64,000 nucleotides of DNA from Chaetorhynchus papuensis (Eukaryota; Chordata; Aves; Passeriformes; Rhipiduridae): assembly GCA_013396525.1 (NCBI GenBank), contig VWYX01000672.1, forward strand, positions 138,141 to 202,140, given 5' to 3'. The position numbers and the translations under genes were made by a program. This document shows positions 44,912 to 55,496 of this stretch, piece by piece (position 1 is the stretch's first letter; the number at the start of each line of letters is the position of its first letter). The notes below the pieces were generated by a model, which was not told the origin of the DNA, made no database searches, and saw only the letters and a program-made list of their open reading frames with translations.

Positions 44912-45963
44912 TTACCTGTTCTTGGCATGGGAACAGCAGCAAACAGCCCTGAGATTCCCGGTGCAGGGATGGGGGAAGGAGCTGGGTGGAGCAGAACTGA
45001 GCCTGTCCCTGCAGCAGGAGGAACTGTGCCCCCAGCAGCGAGGAGAGAGGCTCCTACTGGGGACCCCCGTGGGGTGGCACATCCCCTCCCCAGGGCCCAT
45101 CATGGGGTGTGTGTGAAGCTGGGCAGCCTGGACTGTGAGGAGTGATTGTGCACTGGCACCACACCCCGGGAACAGGAGCTCCAGTGACAGGGCAGGGCAC
45201 AGCTGGGGCACAGCTGGCAGGGGCTGCAGGGACCTGTGAGAAGCTTCCTGTGGTGGAAGCCTTTCCTCTGTGTGGGACACACCCGACAGGACCCGAAATA
45301 GTGAGGGACAAGGGCAAGCAGGAGGGACTGGCAGCCTTCATCGTGATGTGGAGAACAGAACTGGTCCAGACAAGGGACTTGGAGAGAAGAAATTCTCTAA
45401 GTGCCTTCACACCGACGCCAGGGAGCCTAGCTAACACACTCTGCTCACATATGGACATGGATTTGACCTAGTTGTGCTCCCGAAATCTGGCTGGGAGCGT
45501 CACATAACTGGAGTGTTAAAACCAGCAAATGTTAAAATCAACGACTTGGGGGAGGAATGAGGGTGCAAAGGGACATCAGATGTCACGGCAGGCAAGGTCA
45601 GCAGTTTGAGTCATACCCACCTGTAAAGCTCTCAGATCTGTCCCAGCAGAGGCAGCAGAAGGTGCACAATGCTCAGGGCCTTCCCCAGCCCGGCAGCTGC
45701 TCTGCCAGCACTCTGTGATCCGCAGGGAAAACGGGTTCCCCTGCTGTGGGAGAGACCTGTGCCGAGCACTGCACCCCAGCGTGAGCCCAGGATGGAGGTG
45801 CAGGACACGGTGGCTCAGCAGCTGGACACATCTGTACAGAATGATGGCTAAAGCAAGACCCTGCCTCAGTCAGGGAAGGCAGCAGGAGCAGGGCCTGTGT
45901 GGCACCCACTGTGTCTTACTAGAAAAGAGTCAGTTTATGGCAGCTCGGTGTCTGGGAGTATGT

Positions 45964-46200
45964 TCATAGAATCAGAGAGTCATTAAAATTGGAACAGACC
46001 TCTGAGATCATCAAGTCCAACCCTTAACCCAGCACTGCCAGGTCCACCACTAAGCCATGTCCCCAGGTGCCACAGCCACAGGTTTTTGGAACACTTCCAG
46101 GGATGGTGACTCCACCACTGCCCTGGGCAGCTGTGCCAGTGCCTGACTCCCCTTGCTGTGCAGAAATTTCCCCTAATATCCAGTCTGACTGTGGAAAAGA
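45964..46200 (-). mobile_element. CR1 LINE 3' fragment, antisense
   Basis: Starts with TCATAGAATCAGAGAGTCAT, then CATCAAGTCCAACCCTTAAC, CCACTAAGCCATGTCCCCAG and CCCTAATATCCAGTCTGACT. A clear antisense CR1 tail. Confidence 0.92.
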
Positions 46201-46424
46201 ACGGAGGCAAATTGACCCAAAGCCAGAGAAAGGCTGATTTCCAGCCCTACAGCTGCACTTACACCCAGCCACGGACAGTCACTGGCTCTGCTGGCTCTTA
46301 CTCCAGCCCTGGGCTGATCAGCAAAGCCAGGGCACACAGGGCTGGGACAGCTGGCCTGAGCTGGAATGTGGCTGCAGAGTGAAGAGAAGGCCAGAGGCGC
46401 TGGCTCAGAGCCACCTCCTGTGTG

Positions 46425-46466
46425 CCCAGCCTGTCCCCAGCCTGTCCCCAGCCTGTCCCCAGCCTG
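46425..46466. repeat. 11-bp tandem repeat
   Basis: CCTGTCCCCAG in three to four copies. Confidence 0.85.
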
Positions 46467-46937
46467 CAGCCTGGCACGATCTGTCCTCACCAGGGAACCC
46501 TGGATCCTGCCTGGGGTCGGGAGGGGGACAGGCTGCAAAGTGCCCATGTCCTGGCCATGCTGGGAATGCAGCTGTGGCAGGAGCACCTGAAGGACCTGTC
46601 CTTGCTCCCTGTTCTCGCTCCCTGTCCCTGACACTGCCTGTCTGCTGACAAGGGACAATGGACAGCATCTCTCACTGAGGCTGGGCACAACCTGACATGG
46701 CCACACCAAATTCAGCAAAAAATCCCTAAACCAGGTCAGCCACACCACCACGGGTGTCAGAAAGCCCCACGGTGGTGTAGTTCTGCTGAGAAGCCCTTAA
46801 CCTTAACAAAAAAGCTCCAGGTGTGACACCTGGGAGAACCTGCATCACCCACGGGGTGCCACGGAGGTGGGAACACCCGGGCTTCCCTGGGGCAGGTCCC
46901 TGCCCTGCGCTGATGGCCCGAGCCCTGCGCTGGCGTG

Positions 46938-47000
46938 GCCACAAGGGATGGAGCCACAAGGGATGGAGCCACAAGGGACGGAGCCACAAGGGACGGAGCC
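46938..47000. repeat. 15-bp tandem repeat, 4 copies
   Basis: Unit CCACAAGGGATGGAG; copies three and four carry a shared T-to-C change that creates a CpG. In frame it gives a five-residue peptide repeat, but no gene is supported. Confidence 0.9.
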
Positions 47001-48351
47001 CGGGGAGCAGCCGTGTGAGGCACAGCCGGGGAAGGGCAGCCCCGCCGGCTCAGCTGTGCTCTGGGGCTGGGCTGCTCTGCTCGGGCCGCTGTCACGGCGA
47101 TGTCACTGCCTGCCGTGCATCGGCTCGTGGCAGCGCCTCGGGATGCGCGGGGCTGGTGGCCACAGCGTTGGGCTGGTGGCCACGGGGCAGTGCCGGTGGC
47201 TGCGGGGCTGTGCCGGAGGAGGGGACGCGCCGGGGCTGCCCCGCGCCGCCGTCACCGCGGAGCTGCCGTGTCCCCTCAGCCGTGCAGTGCGGAGGATGCT
47301 CGTGCTCTGAGAGCAAGGAGAGCTCTGCAGGTGCTGCCTTGAACGATTACGATGAGTAATTCCCTTTCAGTCCTTTAATCAGTCACTTTTAATTAGCGTG
47401 CCAGTTGTTTTTTCCTTAGCAAACAGCTCTTTCAATGAGGGTTTTCACTGCATCTGCTGGCTTGGGAAAACACTGCTCCCTGATGGGGCTGTGTGTTCGT
47501 TCTTTGGCAGGAGCTTCCTCCCGTGGAGGCTGTGGGACTGGGCTCACGTGCAGAGCAGGGCACAGGTCCTGCTGGTCTTTGGGAAGGCCCTTGCTGCTGA
47601 GATGGAGGCATCCCTGGAGGTGCTCTGTGCTGGTGGCATCCTGGACATTGCTTTTTCCAGAGGCCCTCTTGTAGGCAAGGACATCCTCCTCATCCACGCC
47701 CCCCTTCAGCCTTTTCAATTTCTCCTTTGAAACTTCCTTAGCTCTGGGATTCTGGTATCTCAGGGCAGCAAGTTCCACAGGGGAGTTTTGCCTGTGGAAA
47801 AGGATCCCACCTTGATCCCCTTGGGATGCTCTGTCCCCTGTTAGGGAACAGAGTCCCCAGAGCAGCTGCTTTCCCAGCTCCAGCCCCTCTGACAGACACA
47901 GAGGTGCCCTTGCCTGCTTGTTCATGGTGCAGGCGTTTCCCTGCTGCTCTGGACACCTGGACACTGCTGGCTGTGGGTCACCCAGCCCCAGGTTCAGAGC
48001 AAATACCCAGGTGCTGCTTCCCCATCTCATCTCCACATCACTGAACTCCTCCTGAGCTCATCCTACATCCACGTCAACATCCAGCTCTTGGGCCAAAAGC
48101 TCTGCTTTCATTTTCCCTTGCATAATAGCCTACTTTTGGCTGGGTTTTTCCCTCTCCCAAGGTGGCCTTTGCCCTCTGCCCTCAGAGGACCCTGCCCCTT
48201 GCTCCTTTCCCTTCTGGAGTGAGGGAAACTCTGTCTGTCCGAGGGGCTCCAGCCTCTTCTCTTTTCCTGCCCAGGGTGGGATGTCCAGGCTGGCCCAGCT
48301 TCCCATGAGTCACCAGCAAATCCCAGCTTCCTTCTCAGGGCCCTGGCACCA

Positions 48352-48490
48352 GAGCCCTAATTACAGGGCAAGACTAGCGGAAACAAGCTTATTATTTACC
48401 AGGCTAATGAAAATTAATCATGCCTCCCCCTCCCTTTCCTGGGAGAACAGTCACGGCCAAGAAAGCAGATTATAAAAGCATTATGGGCAA
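48352..48490. promoter_or_regulatory. Candidate conserved enhancer
   Basis: CCCTAATTACAGGG, TTATTATTTACC, GGCTAATGAAAATTAATCATG and GATTATAAAAGC lie within 140 bp of non-repeat sequence. Confidence 0.28.
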
Positions 48491-49504
48491 CTGCTGTGCT
48501 GGGCTTTGGCACTGCCTGAGGGCTGTGTGGGGCTGTGGGCTGTGTTTGCAGGTCACCTGGAACCCAAGGGTTAAAGCTGCCCCCCAGTGCTGCCTGTTGC
48601 CCCCCCAGCCCGTGGCTGGGCACAGAGGGAGCCCCGAGCCACGGCCAGCCGGGCTGCAGAGCCCTTCCCTGCTTTTCAGGCAGCTGCTGCTTCTCCCGGA
48701 GCCCGGACCCCTCTGGCATCATCTGTGTCCTTGCAGAGAGCAGTGTGGGGTGCCCAGGGGTCCCAGCACAGGGACTCCCAGCCCACCCAGCCCAGGGCGG
48801 TTGCCAGCACAGCCCAGTTTGCTCCACGCAGGCAGCCGGTGGCTCCAGGCTGCTGCCCTGGGCAGGGATGGAGAGCAGGGCTGTGTGCGAGCCCAGACGG
48901 AGGAAAACACAACAAGGACTGGTTCACGTCACACAGGTGTGGAAAACCAGAGCGTCCTGCACCCACTGGAGCCACTGGTTCTGGAGAGAGTGCTGCAGGA
49001 GAGGGATGAACCCTGGCAAGTGCAAAACCCACCATCCTCGCTCAAGCTATCACCCTCACTGAGGGGAAACTGAGGCACGGGATGGGGCAGGTCAGCCTGG
49101 AGAGAGCTCCAGCCTGCTGAGCTCTGCCAGTCCTGCCCCCGTGGTCCCAGCAGGGGAGGGAGATCCCAGGGATGCAGCACTGCCCACCCAGCGTCCGGAG
49201 CTGAGCCCAGAGCTGCCCTGCCTGCCTGCCCAGCTGACCACAGCCCTCCTTTTCCAGGTTTAAAGATCTCCACATCCATGATCCCTCATGGGATCTCTGA
49301 ATCCATGATCAGCCTCCCTCTCCCTGAGGCTGTACAGGCTGGGAGTGGGAAAAATACAAGGAAGGGGCAGATTGCCCGGATCAGGATCTGGGATGGAGGG
49401 AGGGAGGTGAGGAGCAGGTTCCAGGGCCAGGCTGGAGAGCTGCTCCCTGCCAGGCCTGTCCGGGGCAGTGCTGCTGGAGCAGCCCAACCCGCCTGCTGCC
49501 CACC

Positions 49505-49665
49505 ACAGTAATTAACTGTTGCTGTGGAGAAGGCAGGAAAATGAGCAGGAGGTCAATTTTCCATTTCCCAGTTGTGCATAACCAGTTCCAAGCACACAGC
49601 CTGAAAAGAAATCTCCATCAGGCTCGTTACCTCTTAATTAACATCACCAGCTACAACACGTACTC
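49505..49665. promoter_or_regulatory. Candidate conserved enhancer
   Basis: CAGTAATTAACTGTT, GTCAATTTTCC, TTGTGCATAACC (POU-like) and CTCTTAATTAACATC lie in a non-repeat AT-rich patch 280 bp left of a CR1 copy. Confidence 0.28.
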
Positions 49666-49939
49666 CCCAGCCCAGGCACAGCCACTATTGATGTACAACG
49701 AGATGGAGCCAGGGCTGGGCACGGCTGGTGGGAATTCTCCAGCTGGAAGTTCCAGCCCTGCTGTCCAACATGCTGGACTTGCCCTGCTCGGGCAGGAAAG
49801 CTCTGCTCCAGGATGGGGAGAGCTGCTGGATCTCCCCAGAACCGGCTGCTTTGGGGGCAGCTGGCACAGACAACTGAAAGAAAGTTGGTGAAACAACTGG
49901 AGTTTGTTTTCCTTTTGCATAGATTGGAATAAAGACGAA

Positions 49940-50395
49940 AAGAAGGTCCTGTGGGTGAAACATCAGATTAGAGGGATGGAACCTCACCCGTGAGGAAAGG
50001 CTGGGAGAGCTGGGGGTGTTCATCTGGAGGGCAGAAGGATCCAGAGAGACTCCAGAGCCACTTCCAGGGCCTAAAGGGGCTCCAGAAGAGCTGGAGAGGG
50101 ACTTGGGACAAGGGCCTGGAGGGACAGGACACAGAGAATGGCTTCCCACTGCCAGAGGGCAGGGATGGATGGGATATGGGGAAGGAATTGTCCCCTGGGA
50201 GGGTGGGCAGGCCCTGGCACAGGGTGGCCAGAGCAGCTGTGGCTGCCCCTGGATCCCTGGCAGTGCCCAAGGCCAGGCTGGACGGGGCTTGGAGCAGCCT
50301 GGGACAGTGGAAGGTGTCCCTGCCCATGGCAAGGGTGGCACTGGATGGGCTTTAGGGTCCCTTTCAATTCAAACTTTCCATGATTCTCTGGTTCT
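49940..50395 (+). mobile_element. CR1 LINE 3' fragment, sense
   Basis: The left part (AGGAAAGGCTGGGAGAGCTG) and the right part (GCCTGGGACAGTGGAAGGTG, then a TTCCATGATTCTC tail) are in CR1 order and sense orientation. Confidence 0.88.
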
Positions 50396-51533
50396 CTGCT
50401 TTTTGATCTCCTCCCCATCAGTGATGTCTCCCACAGGCTGTCCCCTCCTCTGGCCTGCACCTGGAGCAGCCCTGTCCCCACCAGGTGACCTGGCACAGGA
50501 AGGGCACAGGGGCTGCCACCATCAGTGAGGGGAGCAAGGAGACAGGATGAAGGAATCCAGTTCTGCTCCCACCACCCTCCCACTTGGCACTTCTCTTCAA
50601 AGCACTGTGCAAACATTAACTAATTAATCCTCCCAACACTCCTGGGAGGAAGAGACATCGACAGGGCTCTGTTCTAGACACCTGATAAACACAAAGGGTG
50701 GTTGGAGGAGATGCCAGACAGGCAAAACCTGCAGGTCACGGTGGTTCCTCTGCTCTTCCTGCTGCTCGTGGCAGGGCTGGGCAGGCAGGGGCTGTGCCAG
50801 GAATCATCCTGTGCTCCAGGATAAAGGAGGGGGCTGCAGGGCAGAGCAGGGACCATGGCAGAAATAGGAGAGAGGGTAAAACTAGAGGAGAACGGGAGGA
50901 GGAAGATGAGCCCTGTTGTCCTCACAGACAGACAGATGGACAGATTTTGTTTCCAACTCCAGCTTTTTTGATGGAATTTTGTAAGTATCATGGAATTAGC
51001 TTAAATGGAAGGAAACCCTGACAAGGCTGCTGAGGCATCCTGGAGGGAAGTACTGAGAGAAAGCACTTTGACTTAAAAAAAAATGGATTTTGACTTGCTC
51101 AGTTCGGCAGGTGAGCTCCCCAGAGAACCTGAAAAATCAAACCGTGGGTTTCCAGCCTGAACATCCCCAAACACTGCACCAGTTCTCGTGTCCTTTAGCT
51201 GAGCTCTTTCTTCTCCACCCTCGTGTTTACCCGAGAATGCATCAATAGGCAGCCGCTGCAGCCCCTCCCTTTCCAACAAGCCAGGCATCCCCGGGTTTGC
51301 AGCCTGGCTGGGATCCCTTGGGACTGGCTTCACTGGGATCCTGCATTTAATGCTTCCTTGCCTCCATCCCTAAACCCTCCTGGAGCTCTCTGCATGCCAG
51401 GATCCCACTCCCTGCTCCATGGGGTGTGCCCTGCGTTCAGCACTCCCGGCAGCCAGCTCTCGGGAAGGACCCTGGCTGCAGGAAAATCCCCGTGCCAAGG
51501 GATGCAGATCCATCCAGGGAACCCCAGCAGTGC

Positions 51534-51560
51534 CGCTGGGGCCGGCTGGGGCCGGCTGGG
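51534..51560. repeat. 10-bp tandem repeat
   Basis: GCTGGGGCCG in about 2.7 copies. Confidence 0.75.
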
Positions 51561-51680
51561 GACCTGCCCACAGCCCTCTGGCCTCCTGGGCTTCTCCAGC
51601 CTGCCTATTCCAGGGGATCCCCAGCGGGGTGAGATCTCCAAGGCCCAGCCAAAGTCCTGCTGTTTCCCTGGGAGTTGAGT

Positions 51681-51717
51681 CCAACTGGTCCAGCCCAACT
51701 GGTCCAGCCCAACTGTT
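51681..51717. repeat. 14-bp tandem repeat
   Basis: CCAACTGGTCCAGC in about 2.5 copies. Confidence 0.8.
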
Positions 51718-52570
51718 CCAAGGAGAGACTTGCCTGCTGTGCCCGAAATCAGAGCTGCTGAATGTTTAAACACAGCAGCACGGGAAGGCCAAAACCAGAG
51801 TCCAGGGGCTCTTCCCAGTCCCTGCCCGCAGGTCTGGAGAGACACAGCCCATCTGCCTTGGGTCTCAGTCCCCTTGTGGGGTTTTCTGGGGGTGGAGAAC
51901 CCTGGCAAAAACCTGCCATGGTACTGGCTGGATTTTGGGCTGGGCCTGGACCCACCTCACACAGACACTTGGCAGAAGGGGATGTGTTTTGTTCTGGTTC
52001 CCCTGCACACAGAGGCAGATTCCAGGGGAATTCCTCCTGGGTGCCCTGCACCAACCAGGCACAGTGGAAAAGCTCCTTGAAGGTTTCTGCTCAGCTGCCC
52101 CTGCCCAGGGATACCTCAGGGCTCCCTAGAACCACAGAGGGGTTTGGTTTGCTGGTGTTTTCCCCACGAGGCTGCTGGTCTGGTGCAGCACAGGAGAACC
52201 CCAGTGGGTACCAGAGGGGAAAGGGAAGGTGACATGTACAGGGGTGGCAGGACAGCCCTCTGCCCAGGGTGGTAACACTGAACCTCCAACTTCCTCACCA
52301 AACAGAAGGATGAAACCCCAAATCCTGATGTTTCCAAAAAAGAAACCCAGCCAGGAAGGACGCCTGCCCCTGGTTGCCAGCACACAGGCTCCAGGCACCT
52401 GAGGCCCTTCCGAGGGAGCTGTGGGCTCTCCTTTCTCTCTAACAGGACATTTTTTAGCAGCTTGATCCCATTCTTGCCATTTCCTGACCCGAAGCACATC
52501 CACACCCAGCCATGGTCCCCAGGCACCAGCCAGACCCAGGGCAGCCCCTCTGTGTCCCCTGGGCAAAGCT

Positions 52571-52830
52571 CAGCCCCAGCACCACCACAGCCCCAGCGCC
52601 ACCATCACAGCCCCAGCTCCACCACAGCCCCAGCGCCACCACAGCCCCAGCACCACCACCACAGCCCCAGCACCACCACCACAGCCCCAGCACCATCACC
52701 CCAGCACCACCACCACAGCCCCAGCACCACCATCACAGCCCCAGCACCATCACCCCAGTGCCACCATCACAGCCCCAGCACCACCATCACAGCCCCAGCG
52801 CCACCACCACAGCCCCAGCACCACCACAGC
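52571..52830. repeat. CAGCCCCAGCACCAC minisatellite, mixed units
   Basis: About 260 bp of CAGCCCCAGC plus one to three CAC/CAT triplets, giving units of roughly 15-24 bp. Strand composition is strikingly asymmetric: C-rich and nearly G-poor on plus. It opens His/Pro/Thr-rich frames that are not genes. Confidence 0.93.
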
Positions 52831-53987
52831 TCCTCAGGCTCAGACCCTGCCACAGCCCAGCAGCCTGGAACGGCAGCCTGGGGAGCCAGGGCAGGCTGGT
52901 GGCAGTCACTGGTGGGCACCCAGCAGGCTGGAACAGTCACAAGGGCTCTCCTGCAGCGCTGGGCGAGGAGGGAGATGTGGGAGGACAGGCTGTGGGATGC
53001 AGGAGGGATGCAGCTGTCTCAGCATGCACACAGCTCTGTACATCACAGGGAATTCATGTGACCCCTCATCCCCAGCCTGTCCCAGCAGCTGGGGGAGGTT
53101 CTCCTCTCGGGGTGCTCGGCACAGTCCCACAGAGCGACTGAATCCTGGGATGCAGCTGGGGTGGCAGAAGGGCTCCCTGGCTCTGCCGCTGCCCCGGGCG
53201 TCTGTGGGCACCCTGAACCCATCCCCAGCTCCCAGGGCCTCAGGAGCTCCCTGTGGATTCTCCTCTACTCAGGCAAGTCCTCCCAGGTCGGGGGGTCAGA
53301 GCACTGCTGGGGTCCCTCCTAGGACACTGGATAGCTGCTCCCGAGGTTCTGCTGGCAGGAAACAGCTGCCTGCAGACCTGGCACTGCTCTTTGTGAGCCA
53401 GGACATCAGGCAGGTGTTGGGCCAGCCCCAAAAGCACAGTGAGTGACAATGGAGAGCCACAGGCACACTGGGCCCAGGGACAGCACAGGACAGCGTGGTC
53501 AGAAACAGCCCTGGGCTCACCCCAACAGGGCAGGGACAGCTGCCACGGACTGAGACACACCCGAGACACAGACTGCTCACAGGACAGGCAGGTTAGAAAC
53601 AAACAAAGCCCTTTCACCCCAAATTTATAACAGATGTGCCTCAAATCCCTCCAGCAGTGCCTCAGAACCAGGATTCACAGCCCCAACCTACGCTGCCACA
53701 CCTGCTCTCAGCAACTCCCCCGCGCCTCCTATCCCCACTGCTGCTGCAGCACCTTCCACCTGGCCTTCAGAAAAAAGGAAAGGGAAAAAACAGCAGCAGA
53801 ATTACCTTTTTTTGGCTTGAAAGTTCTGGTTTGCAAAGCTGAGCTGGCTGCTGCGCCACAGGTGAGGGGGTACCTGGGCCATGGCCTGGAGCTGTTGGGC
53901 CTTGAGACCCCCCTGGATTCCCCAGCCTGGGTGGGGTGATGCAGAGGGGCTGTTCTGTCACACAGCAACTCGGACCCAAGGGTCCAG

Positions 53988-54222
53988 GAGCCCCTCTGGA
54001 GGGGCACAGCATCCCCCACACACCCTGAGTCCATCCAGAAACCCCTCTGGAGGGGCACAGCATCCCCCACACACCCTGAGTCCATCCAGAAACTCCTCTG
54101 GAGGGGCACAGCATCCCCCACACACCCTGAGTCCATCCAGAAACTCCTCTGGAGGGGCACAGCATCCCCCACACACCCTGAGTCCATCCAGAAACCCCTC
54201 TGGAGGGGCACAGCATCCCCCA
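53988..54222. repeat. 51-bp minisatellite, about 4.6 copies
   Basis: CCCCTCTGGAGGGGCACAGC recurs at 53991, 54042, 54093, 54144 and 54195, exactly every 51 bp. The 51-bp length is divisible by three, so open frames on both strands show a 17-residue repeat. Copies are nearly identical. The core CCCCTCTGGAGGGG is a short inverted repeat. Confidence 0.95.
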
Positions 54223-54639
54223 TACTCCTGAAGCACAGCCAAGAGCCTCTCTCCAGCCAAGCTCCACACGCTGCAGGCCCACTTTGCACTTCCACAGGAA
54301 ATTACCAAACCTTTTCCCCAGCTCAGAGCTCAGTTTATTCCTCCCCAAAGCACTTTCTGGTGCGTGAACACTCAGTGTGGGGTCCCCATGCCCAGCTCCC
54401 GGGGTCACCCCAGCCTGCTGTCCTGTAATTAATCAGCAGAGCTCTGGCCTCCTGATCCCAGCATTCCCACAGGGTGCCGAACAGCTTGGAAAACCAGAAG
54501 GCAGCAAATAAACCTCGACATGAGGTGTTTACAAATTCCTCAGTCTGTGGCTCTCCAGAAAGCGAAACGTGGCACCTGAGCACCCAGCACGGATTGTCCT
54601 GCTCCCGTTCCCAGAACCGCCTCAGTGCCCCTCTGCAGA

Positions 54640-55080
54640 ACAGCTCCCGGCCCCCCAGAGCACGGCAAAGCTGGGCCACGGCTGCTCCTTGCCGGGCAGG
54701 ACCGAGCCGGGGCCACCTGCACGGCCGCTCCCTGGGGACACAGGTGCGCCGGGGTGGCTCAGCCCCGCCCTGGGTGTCCGCGGGGATGGATCCCTGGGGA
54801 GCACCGGCTGTTCCCTGTTCCAGCTGGGAGCACTCACCTCCGCACCCTGCTCCAGGCCAGCCCCTCGCCCAGCCCAGCCCTGCCCCGCAGGCACTGTGCC
54901 CTCTCCCGGAGCCCGGCACCCCCGGAGCCCGGCACCCCCGGAGCAGTGCTGGCAAGGGATGGTGCCGGGGATCCGGGCTCCACGACTGTCCCCCCTCCCC
55001 GTGTGCTGATGCCCGCACACCCCTGCCCGCACCCGCACCGGGCACAATTGTGCTGACACAATTCCCCGGGCTGTGACAAC
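54640..55080 (-). promoter_or_regulatory. GC-rich block with minus-strand donor, candidate 5' noncoding exon
   Basis: This GC-rich, moderately CpG-rich block stands out from its surroundings. On the minus strand it contains GTGCGGAG|GTGAGTGC, with exon end at 54838 and GT at 54837-54836. That is a strong donor pointing toward the DLGAP4 coding exons, 23 kb downstream. It could be a first or internal 5' UTR exon of the long transcript. No protein frame is recognisable, and a tandem CGGAGCCCGGCACCCC duplication lies at about 54907-54940. Confidence 0.35.
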
Positions 55081-55420
55081 GAGCCAAAGCCACCGCAGTG
55101 CCCGAGGGAAGGAGCAAAGGAGAGGGAGACAAACCCCTCGGGAAGTCCCCAGGAGTGCTCAGGTGCCAGCAGCAGGCTGGGGACACGCAGCATGACAGAG
55201 CCCCTGGCAGACAGGCTCCCTGGGATCACTTGGATGCCCCTGATGGCAGCAGGACAGTGCCTTTCCTAACCTTGGCACCAGCACCGCTGCTGCCCCGTGG
55301 GCCAGTCCCTGTGTGTCCCTGCACAGGGCAAGGGACAGCTGAGCAGGGCAGGAGGGGACACAAATTCCTGCCTGGCCACTGTCCCAGGGGCTGCCTGCAT
55401 CCCACCAGCCTCATGGCACA

Positions 55421-55496
55421 GAGGAGCTGGGGGCACCTGGAGGAGTTGGGGGCTCATGGAGGAGTTGGGGGCTCATGGAGGAGTTGGGGGCACACA
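55421..55496. repeat. Minisatellite, 19-bp unit, about 4 copies
   Basis: GGAGGAGTTGGGGGCTCAT repeated, with diverged edge copies. Confidence 0.9.

Noticed and set aside
52462..53141. His/Pro/Thr-rich frames
   Set aside because: Products of the CAGCCCCAGCACCAC array; no gene context.
53729..54408. Apparent 17-residue repeat protein
   Set aside because: Frames exist on both strands simply because the unit is 51 bp; no splice sites or homology supported a gene.
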